Below are positions 42,901-53,933 of a stretch of DNA of 64,000 nt, in pieces. The notes beneath the pieces are model-generated. The model did not search any database, was not told where the DNA came from, and worked only from the letters and a program-made list of their open reading frames with translations. Position 1 is the stretch's first letter. Each line of letters opens with the position of its first letter. This stretch comes from Nereocystis luetkeana (Eukaryota > Sar > Phaeophyceae > Laminariales > Laminariaceae). The translations under genes and the position numbers were made by a program. The stretch spans positions 9,427,324-9,491,323 of the forward strand of contig JARUPZ010000024.1 of assembly GCA_031213475.1 (NCBI GenBank), written 5' to 3'.

Positions 42901-45900
42901 AAGAAGAACAAACAGCTGCTACCTCGTACATCGAAGGTAACTTCTGGCTTGCCGTTCGTGCTTCTCCTCCCAGGAGGGAAGCCGGAGTTGGATGGCAAAG
43001 GAGGCGATGCTACCGGCAGAGGGGACGGAGGGGGGGGCGCCTCTGAGAAGGCGAGAGTCGCGGGGGGCATCATGAAGGAGGCGGACAGCGTTTTGGACGA
43101 GCTGGTCAGATTACGGGAGTGGAAGGAGGAGATGGAGAGCACGTGAGTTCTGAGACCTGGAGCTGGCGCTGGCGCAGTAGTTGGTGACGGTGTTGCACGC
43201 TCCAGAAAGATCAGATCCACATTTCTTTTTCTAGATGTATGCCCCGTTTAACTATAACGACCAGCGAAAGGAAATCGGTATTAGTATATGTACGATGTTG
43301 TTTGTGCTTCGCTGTGAGAGCTCCTCGGCCTCTCTTACACTTTCTAACGACTGCAGTTTTGAGCCGTTTTTGTGATACCTAGCGATGAGAAGCACCAGGC
43401 GGTGCGCTACTTCCTTGTAGCGCTCGCCCACCCCTGCTTTGCCTACTCTTCCAGGCGCCGCCTCGGCCGTGCTCAGGACGTGCCTCACGGGCGTGTGTTG
43501 TAATGGGACCTCGGCGTTTGTTTTCTTGAGGATTTGGTGCCTTGATCGCAGGCTCGCCACACACATTTGTTTGCAGTCCCGTGCGCTCTATTTACGACTT
43601 TGGTCATTGCTGCCCACAAACGTGTCTACCGCATGCGCTCCTCAGGAGCATGTCGGAACTTTTTCTCGCGAGGCGGTCAGCGTTTTCGGTCGATTAACCC
43701 GCCCTCGTACCCGCCGGCCTGCTTTGCACTGGCCAGGGCCTCGCGTGCGCTCGTTCCGTGAACATGCGGGCGGTAGATGCTACAATATATTTTTATATAC
43801 AAGCGCTTCGCGTCGCGGGCGGTTCCGCCTGTGACGCTCGCTCACGAGGAAGAATGGAACGGAACAGACGGCCCGAACAATTCGGTACCAACAGGCGACT
43901 TGCAAATGCCAAGAGCTCCATGCTCCATCCAGGAAAAACAACCCGAACGCCGTATGCCGTACGTACGTACATACCCCAGGTAGGGTATTTTTTTTATTAT
44001 TTTGATATGATGTGCGAAAGAGAAAGCACGGCACAGCAGCACAGCAGCACCGCAAAAACAATGAAAACGAAACCGAAAATTTCAGGACGAAAAAAAAATC
44101 ATCGTCCCCTCTTATTTTATTCCTGATTGGAACTCCTTGCACCGGTCAAGAAGAAGAAAATCGAACAGCAGAGTTTCTCTCTCTGCCTCGTACGCTGACC
44201 GCCCCTCTCGCGACCACCTCGCCACCGATTCGGCCCTGGTAAAGCTTCCCTCCCTCTCTGCCACAGTGAGCCCCGCCGTCCGCCTCGTGCGAAGCCCGGT
44301 GCCCACCGCGGCCCTCGTTCGCCAGCTCGACAATGTTGGTGCTCAGACTGCGGGGCTCTCTTTGTGAACTTCAGCTTCGTCGCAAAAATAAATACCGCTT
44401 GATTTTATTTTTCAGACCAAAACGACCCCTATAGGCTCGTACATAGTATACCCAAGCCAAACCAAGAGGCTAGACAGAGCCCATTCATGCATCTCTCGTG
44501 TCTCGACGGACACGCGACGCCTAGCCACCGAAACGGCGACCGCGCTTCGTCCAACCTCCCCCCTACCCGCCAGCACCCGCTGACACCCGCGACGGCGCCG
44601 GGCTCGCCCGCGATGCTGTGTACTGTGGGTACACGCACGCACTCAAAACAAGAGAAAAAAAAGGCTCTAGCCGGCAAATGTTAGAAGGAGGCGGTGTTCA
44701 TGTGGGAGCTGTGAGAGGCCAGGGATGTACCAACGGAGCACGCTCAGAGAAAAATATATCTATAAGTCTATTGTGGTGATAGAGAACTTGCTTCTTTTTT
44801 TTGCAAAGATTGTTCCGAGGTCTATAATCGTACTCGTACTCCTACTCCTACTGCAATTACAGTTATCCCGTGATGCAGTGCTGGCAGCTCTATATACACC
44901 AGTATGTGTGTATCGGTGTGTAAATACGTAGGTGCATCTGCCGTTGTGTTTATACCATGCATATATTTTGTTGCTGCTGCTGTTCGCCTTTTGTACATCT
45001 GCCACCCGACGAGGTACTCCCCGTCTTTTTTTCTTGTGTTGATACCGACGAGCGTACTTTACTACCTTAGTGTTGACGTACGTAGACCCTTGGCAGTACA
45101 GCAGTCGACTTTGTGTCGCCTCGGTTCACCTGTTATCCTACCTCTCTTCGCCATTGCGGACATGCGCGAAGCCTCAGGCGGGCGCCAGCCCGCCTCGATG
45201 ATCCCCCCCTTGTACCTGGCTGGCATGCATGTCTTTAGTATACGATGGCTCTCAACTGTCCTCTTCACCTGTCACACCTCGCATAGACCATGCTGTACGA
45301 AGTAGAATATCTATTGTGCGTGTCTCCTCACCTGCCGTTATGATATGTAGTGCAGAATCTGTACAGCAGTACAGATCCAACCCATAAAAGCTGTCCTACG
45401 TAGATCATGCAGGTTATCCGGCTCCCAACCGGCAACATGAGCTAGATCCTACAAATCATACAGATCATACAGATCATGTATATATCTATATAGCTGCCCT
45501 GAAAAACATCTAGATTATGACTTAGGGATGGATTACCTGTCCTACAGGTGTGAAACTTTTAGAACTGCCCACACTTTTGGGTGGAGAAACAACTTGGAAT
45601 TAGTGTAGAATCGTATTAGGTCCAAGGGGGGTGATTACAAGCAGTACGTAGGGTGCGAGGGGGGGGGTGTTTCATGGCTTCAACTGCGCTGCGCTTGGCC
45701 AATGCCATGTACCCCGGTATGCAATGAGCTAATCGGTGTTCGGTTCTCTTTCGTTTTGCTGTTGTTGTTGTTGTTTTTTGCTGTTGTTTTTTTTTTTTTT
45801 TTGGCAACCAGTGTGGTGGGACTTAAGAAGAACAACAAGGAGCTACAAAGCGAGAACCAGATGCTTAAGGGCCAGGTGGCGGAGCACTCTAGCCAGCAGC

Positions 45901-48900
45901 TGGTCCTTCAAAACAAGATGCAGAAGATTCTGTTCTGCATGTGAGAGACGGATCGGATTTCTGTCGCGTGATTGCGGTAGTCGACACCACCCAACACCTT
46001 CAGAAGCGCATCCGTATATTGGGGGGCAAACTAGTTGGAACTATTTGTAGTGTGGGATAATTTTGGATTGCACCATGACGAGCGAAGCTAATGATGGTTG
46101 CTAATTTTCATGACCGCCTGTTCTTTGCTTTTGAGGGGGCATATTGGGGTGTTATTTTCTTCTTCGAGGGAAGCGAGTTACTCATCTGCACGGCCGTCTC
46201 GGAGCCACTGTAGAGCACGTGCTGCTACGAGCGCAGCGCCAGATGGTATCAGTAGTGATTTTCATGGCCGCCTCAATCCATTAGGGCCCGTTTCGGAGTA
46301 TTCTTTACTGCGAGTGAAGCTACTATTCATATTAATATTACTGTAGTCGCTAATTTACATGGCCGTCTATACCCTAGGGGCCCTGCCTGCCTTTTTATAG
46401 CACTTTTTATCACTTATATTGCCAATTCACGGCCGTCTCATCTTAGGGGCCCATTTTCAAGCACTTTTTTTAGCGAATTATATATGTAGTCGTCAATGTA
46501 CACGACTGCCTTCGTTTTAGGTGGGCGCTTTAGAGCACTTTTTATTACGAGCGAAGCTACGAATTTCACTTAAAGCGGCCGCCTTTGGGATGACGGACCG
46601 TTTCAGAGCACGTTTTAGTATTAATAGGAGCGAAGCTACTGCGAGCTGGATAAAAAATCGACTCTACACGACAAGGGAAGATTAGAGCTGGGTGAAATAT
46701 CGACGAGAGATGACGAGGTAAGATTAAAGCTGGGGGAAAAATCGACGCGACACGACTAGGCAAGATTAGATAGAGCTGGGCAGTCACAGTCAGACGACAT
46801 ACGACGAGGCAAGAAAGGGCGGAACCCTTGTCGCGACAAGAGTGCTACCGCTACTACAGCTACTGCTTGCTGCTGCTACTGCTCCAGGCAAAGCGCGTGC
46901 CGTTATGGGGAGGGCAGACAAGAGGCTAGCAGCCTAGCCTACCATGTGTGACCCAATGGTTGATCTGAGTTACGACTATTACGCAGGGCCATAGTAGCAC
47001 ATAGCATTAATACATAGTGATACATACCAAGTGCTCCAGAACCCACGACGGGTATATAACATGGCAATATCTCCCCCTATTTTCATGCCTGGTAAGCCAT
47101 GTTACCGCAGGATTTCGTACCTGGTATGCGTGTGGTCCACAGTGATGAGAGATGAAAGAGCAGAAGCAACAAGGGGGAATAAAGTATAAAATATGTGGGG
47201 ATGGGAAGAGAAAAGAATGACATGAAGTGAATTAAAGTGAAATGAAAGCGGACATCTGCGACATGCCTCGTCTTCCACCTGCGCACACGGCAAGCAGTTC
47301 ACCATGGTTAACGACAGGTACAAATATATCACCATGGTACCAGGTATTATATAAAAATACTTACGTTTATCCTTTTCTCAAAATCACTTGATCATAATAT
47401 AAGCACCTGCCTCACGCTCAGCGAGTCTCCCACGTTTTTTTGTCGCTTCTACGATCTTTGCTTTCTTCGCGTTCTTTGATTTCTTTACGTGCTTGCTTTT
47501 CGTGCCACATTTTTTTCCCCGGAACAGAAGAAAGAAAACTCGGAAAAAGAAGAAAGTCTATTTTCTTATTGTTTAGCGGTTCGGCAGCCTATCTTTCGCT
47601 TTTTTTCACCGGCTGGTTGAAATTTCTTTTGCTCTTTCAGTTATTTTTCCCTTTCATCTATCTTCCGCTTCGTGTGCGTATGTCTAAGTCGGAGCACGGC
47701 CACGCGGGCGAGCCCGGCACCGTCGCGGGTGTCGACGGATGCAGGCGGGTAGAGGGGGGGTTGCAATTAGCGCGGTCGCGGTTTTCGTGGCTAGGCGTCG
47801 TGTGTGCCTCGAGACACAAGGGAATTATGCATGGGTTCTGCCTCGCCTCCACCTGAAAATTAGACTGAGCATGTACGAGTCCATAAGGGTTGTTCGGGAT
47901 TGCAAGCTAACATCCAGGCGGGTGCTTATTTTTGCGACCACGCTGAACTATACACAGAGACGTACTTACGCCGTCCGACCACCGACATCGTCGAGCTGGC
48001 GCACGAGGGTCACGGTGAGCACCGGGCTTCACGCGGGTCAGGCGACGGGGATCACTGTGACAGAGAGGGAGGAAAGCTTCACCCGGACCGAATCGGTGGC
48101 GAGGTGGTCGCGAGAGGGGCGTGCGGCGTTCGAGGCGGAGAGAGAAGCTTTGCTGTTCTTTTTTTTTCTTCTTTGACTTTTGACTCGTGCAAGGTGTTCC
48201 AGGGGCAGACAATTATGACATGACAGGGGACGGGGATTTTCATTTTTTTTTCGCGGTGCTGCTGCTGCTGTGCCATGCTGTGCTTTCTCGTTCTTACATA
48301 TACCAGGTACATATAATACAACATATCAAAAGAAGAAAATCAGTACCCTACCTGGGGTATCTACGTACGTACGTACGGCATGTGCCTTTTGGCATTATCA
48401 AGTCGCCAATTTGCAACTACAATATTCATAAAAATATGTATCTTCAATCATCGACCTTCTGTTCGCTTCGCGTACTTTTCCTTCCTGAGTGAGCGTAGCG
48501 GGCGGCGTAGGCCGCCCGCGGAGCGAAGCGCCTTGTAAGTTCTACTGTATAATACGCGTAGTGGTACGTGTACCAAAGGTATTGCTGCTGTGCTGCTGCA
48601 TCGGTGATATATGTGCTGAACGTAGTGTGCTGTTGTCTCCTTTTTCGGTCTCCTTTATGTATGATTTACTCGTACTCGTCGGGGGCGGAATTTGCATGCA
48701 TCTAGAGGAGAAAAGCAACGAGTCATACACCCTCGCCTGGGCTTGCGAGACCCGTGTGACGTAGGGTGGGTGCTCCTGCGCTAGAAAGAGGCGGTGCGTC
48801 GCGGCAGCTTGCAGGATCAAACCACGGAACAGAACTGCCGTTGGACGCCCGAAAGGGGTGTGTGGGGCTACTGCACTCGCGCGCACCGAAATGTGAGTCC

Positions 48901-51900
48901 GGGTTCCGCTGGTCGAGACCTACCACACAACCCTCGGCGAGGTGACGGGCTCGGCGCTCGCCCACCCACACTTCGCCTCTCACGGCGTACAGACTCGGGG
49001 CCCACTTGGTGTACCCCCAACCAACGCGGTGTGCTGCCCCACGAAACAATCGTGAGGTGCACTGATCTGATCATCACCTACCGAAGGTTCCCTTTGGACG
49101 ACGGGCTCAGCAAATGACCCCTCGGCTGCACGTCCCGTCGCGTTCTTTTGCTCGAGGCTAGGTTTCGCTGATACCGTTTGTTCCTGTCTTGAATCAATTA
49201 ACTATAAGCGTTTGTAGACTAGGATTCAACGGGACTAGGCGACCTCGCCCTCCCTTTGTGTAGAGGTTTAGAGAGGGCTCGGCGCACCCAAACATGAGCG
49301 GAAGTGCGATGCGATATACAGGGGCCGGCACCCAAACACCGGACCCCTGCAGAAGCGTGCGAGGTGTGCGTGAGACTACTCCACTCGTGCCTACCGAATC
49401 CCCCCGGGCTCGGGCTCAGCCGATCGACATCTACCGCTCAACCGCTCCTGGGGGCGGGCTCGGTCCTCGATCGCTCGTGCTACATCTCGCACAGCACGAT
49501 CAGCCTACGGTCGTAGGGCTGGCCGTCGCCACGACGATGCCCACCCTCTGTGGCCACTGTGCTATCGACCCTTTCCGTGAAAGCTCGGGAACCTCCCTCC
49601 CCTCTCGGCACACGGGTAGGTTGCAACCCCACGGGTGTGACGGAGGGGGTGGTGGTCTAACAAGCCCGCTCGACATGTTCTGTCGGTGATGTGAAAATAT
49701 CAGAAACAATAACAAAACACGAACACAAAAAAACAATGAAAAAATAAATAAACACGAGACACACTAACAGTCATGCCAGGGATCATCCAGAGAAAGGAAA
49801 GGGAAGGCCATCCGTAATAAGTCGGTGACCCTCGAGTTGGTGCCAAGCACAGGCGGCCGCGTCACCGCCTGAGTCTGGTATATACACTTGGGAGTATACG
49901 AATTAGTGTCGAATATCGTATCGATTTTTTAAATGTATCGAATTATCGAAGGTGTTTCCCCTCCATCCTCTGGCATGCCCTACGCAGTATTAATAGTGCG
50001 TGTTTCTCGTTTCGATACTGAACGGGAGATTATCGATTATCGAATATCGTAACGCTTGCGATGGTTGCTTTAGTTTTTCGGTATCAAATCGAAGTCAACG
50101 CTACTACTGCTGTAATATACCAGGAATATATATATATATATTATACCATATATATACAGGTTTTGTGTGCTGTCGTCCCCTTTGCCCCCCCCCCCCCCTG
50201 TATCAGGTACGACGTGTACATGTCAGGGTCACGAGGCCCTAACGCCATCGCCTCGGATGGCGCCAGCACGAGTACGGAGCTCATGAACGCGGAGGGTAGC
50301 GGTGGCGACGTGCAACTGGAACGGCGAAGAATAGGTGATTTCACGCTACTCGTACAGCACTATCAATAGGTCATTTCAACACCATACGACGTATTAATAC
50401 AGTAGTACACAGCAGTATAGCATTGCAGTACACCGCATGCTGGTGCACTGCATATTTGCACACGGCATAGTGGCTGCAGTACATAGTACACTGGTACCCA
50501 GCATGCTGGTGCACAGCCTACTGGTACACAGCATACTGGTACACAGCATACTGGCTGTAGTACACAGTATACTGGCTGTAGTGCACAGCATGCTATTAAT
50601 AGTAAGCAGATGTGTACTGCGTGTGTGAACGTGCATGATGTGTATAGTGTGTACTTACAACTATGGTAGATTCGTAGAAGTGCTATGTGTTCGATGTGGA
50701 GATGTAGGCGAGCCGTACGATGTGTAAGATGATGTACGATAATGTATGATAATGCATGTATGCTGTGTATGATCTACAACCTGTATACGCGATGCATTGT
50801 GATGTGTATGCCTCGTATGATCTACACTATTATAACTGCATGGTGTCTTATGATGTGTATTATGTACTGTTCTGTGGCGCTGATGGCTTGAAGGAGGCGC
50901 TGATGGCTGCGCAGCCGGCACGGCCTTGGAGAGGGCGCTACAGCAGCTGGCAGCTGTCGGAGGGGAAAATATGTCTTCAAGGTTGAACGTAAGTCTTCCT
51001 CGTACGTGTTCCATGTAGTGTGCTATTCGCTACAACCTACTGGTTGTTGATATTACGGGGGACATACCTGGTATTAAATAGGACCTACGGGGCACACAAA
51101 AACCTGTATCTTTCCCTATTTTTACTTGAAACATGTGGTCCTATTTACTATGCCCCCCCGTAATAATACCTGCTGTTCGCTTCAAGCTACGTGTTGATTA
51201 TTCGTAGCCTATTGGCCTTTGTTGTTGGCTGTTATTCACTGCAACCTATTAATAAACTGTACTGGGAGGGTTTTGTGTGACCTTAGCTGCAACCTATTAA
51301 TATTGAGTAGCTGTTGTGGCTTTCGCTGCGACCTATCGATAGGTAAAATAAGCTGATGTGGCCTTTGCTCCAACCTGTAAGTAGTTAGAGCAGTAGCTGT
51401 TGTTGTGACGTTCGCTTCAACGTTTTGGGGGATACCTGGGACTATGGTAGCTGTTGTTGTAACCCTCGCTGCTACCTGTGTAAAAGCTTTGGTTGTGGCC
51501 GTGGCTGCAGCAGGAATGTCTCCTAATCATGGCTGTCGTGATGGCCTTCGCTGCAACCTACTTGTAGTCGAAAACTGCTGTCATGACCTTCGCTCCAACC
51601 TGTTGCTAGTCAACAGCTTTTGATGTAACTGCAGTCTGGAGTTGATGTGACATTTGGTTTGCTTTATGGCGTAGAGTTGTAGTGACGTTTGCGGTGGTTA
51701 CGGCGCTATGGTATGACAGTGCTCTTATGATATGGCGTTGCTCTCGTGGTGTGGTATCGCTCGATGGTATTCTGGTACCGCTGGCAGCTGCTGGACATGG
51801 ACAATCCGTGGGCTGGAGGAGTGGGCTCAGGGGGCGTTGCTTCTGGCGAAGGGCTTGCACGTTCCCCTTCCCAAGGTGGGACACGTAACCGTCATGCATT

Positions 51901-53900
51901 GAACCATCAAAAACAAGACCGCAGAAACGAAATCGTCGAATTGAAACTGGGAGAAACACATGTAGTATTCACCGAAACAAACCCGTCAACCGCACCCATC
52001 AAAGCAAAACCGGCGAGAACATAACCGTCATGAATGGGAATGTCAAGAGCGAAAATATTGAAACGAAACCGTCGAAATGAAACCATCGAAAGCGTAACCG
52101 TCACAAACGATACCCGTCGAATGAAAAACCCCGAAAACGTAACCGTCAAAACTGAAATCGTCAACAAGAAAACCGTCAAAAACGATCCCGTCCAAGACAA
52201 AACTATTGAAACGCACCCGTCAAAGTAAAACGGTCAAATGAAACTATCAGACACGAAAATGTCAAAACGAAACTATTGAAACGAGCCCGTCGAGAGCCCG
52301 TCGAAACGAAACCGTCGAAAACGAAACCGTCAAAAACGAAACTATCGAAATGAGACCGTCGAAACGAAACCGTCGAAAACTTAGACGTCTAAAACGTAAC
52401 CGTCGAAGACGAACCTCGAACGGTCGAAATAAAACCGTCGGAAACGTGAACGTCATAAACGGAACTGCTAAAAACTTACTGGCCAAATCGTTACCGTGGG
52501 AATGATCCCGTCTAAAACATGAACGTCAAAAACGAAATTATTCAATGAAACCGTCCGATGAATAGCCGTTGAAACGAAACCGTCGGAGCGCATCCTTCAA
52601 ACAGAACCGCTAACCCTTCGACACGAAGGATGAGGTGGATGGCAAGTTAAGTGGGTTTCCAAAGTAGGCCATGCCCGGACAATGAATTGTTTCCTGCGGG
52701 GCTTGAAACCACGGTACGATAGTATCGCCTAATGTTACTGGGAGTGATCGCAGTGATAATGATATAATGATACACATATCGGGCAGATCAGGTCCTCGGT
52801 TACTTGTCTGCGTACTCCGGTCTAGACGGGCCCCTGGTTGATGCGGTTGCCCGATCTGCTATAGATCATGTGAGCTCGCGTCGAACCCGCCTTGGCGCAG
52901 CCATTGCACACATATTTGCCCGTTGAGACCTCGACGAGCAGGCTCTTGCACGCATCCTTACCGGCTGGGATCTCTGTGATCTGTACGTACCTACGACGCA
53001 GATCTTGCACGCATGATTTTCCGGGGGGGATCTGCATGATCGGTGTGACACAACTCTTGCACGCATGTTGACCGGTTGGGATTGATGATCTGTACGACAC
53101 AGCTCTTGCACACATATTTTCCGGTTGGGATATTGATGATCTACATGAGACAGCTCTTGCACACATGTTTCTCCGGGTGGGATCTGCATGACACAGCTCT
53201 TGCACAATGTTTCTCCGGGTGGGATCTGGATGACACGGTTTTCGCACGCCCTCTCGTAACGGCAAGTACAGTATCTACAGTACAATGATATGGACCGTGA
53301 TCTGTTGTGATCGTCATTTGTTTGATGGTGATTCAGCCGATGTTTGGATTGATCATGATCATGATGGCATGATTTGCAATTTGCCTCTTATTTTATAAAA
53401 TTATGAAATACGTCAGCTGTGAGTTCGACTGATTATATAGTTGATACCTGGTACTCAACTTTGCAAGCTGCCTCTTAGGTATTTGAAAGAGTCTCGCAGG
53501 TGTTCGTTAGTCTTCTGTTTGATTGGTATAACGTCCGATTGGTCTAACGTTTGATTGGTCTATCGCAGGGGTGTCCGGTATTGGCAATGGCGTCATTGCT
53601 GGGGGGGGAGCTTTGACGAGAACCAGGACCGGATCGCAGTCGTCCTACGAGTGGCTTCGATCCCTCAGGTACGAACGCCTCATTTCCATATTTCTTTCTT
53701 TGATTTTTGTTGTTCCAGAAAACCCGACCGGTTGCCTGTCTGCCCCTCCTCCCCTCTGCATGCCATCTTCCCCTCCTCCCCTCCCAACGACGACCGCCTT
53801 TCTCGCTACAAACTCTTACGAGTAGTTTCAAATTTTGTCTTATTTTTTGTTTTCAGAGCCGAATCCGCCATCTGCCCCTTCTGCCCTCCTCATGCCCCCG

Positions 53901-53933
<33 letters not shown>

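Larger units (their letters stand above)
45941..50206 (+). other. HSF: HSF intron 6
   Basis: The largest intron (4.3 kb). It holds the 46-kb minisatellite, the right arm of inverted repeat H, and a GC-rich kilobase (48,750-49,690) in which I recognise neither a repeat nor a gene, ending in a long C run before exon 7. Confidence 0.65.

Noticed and set aside
48750-49690. Several 70-130-residue frames in a GC-rich kilobase
   Set aside because: High GC makes all frames open. No motif, no consistent splice sites, and it lies inside HSF intron 6.
52822-53285. Cys/Arg-rich - frames at 53 kb
   Set aside because: They follow the 45-53-bp minisatellite, whose unit length variation breaks any common frame.
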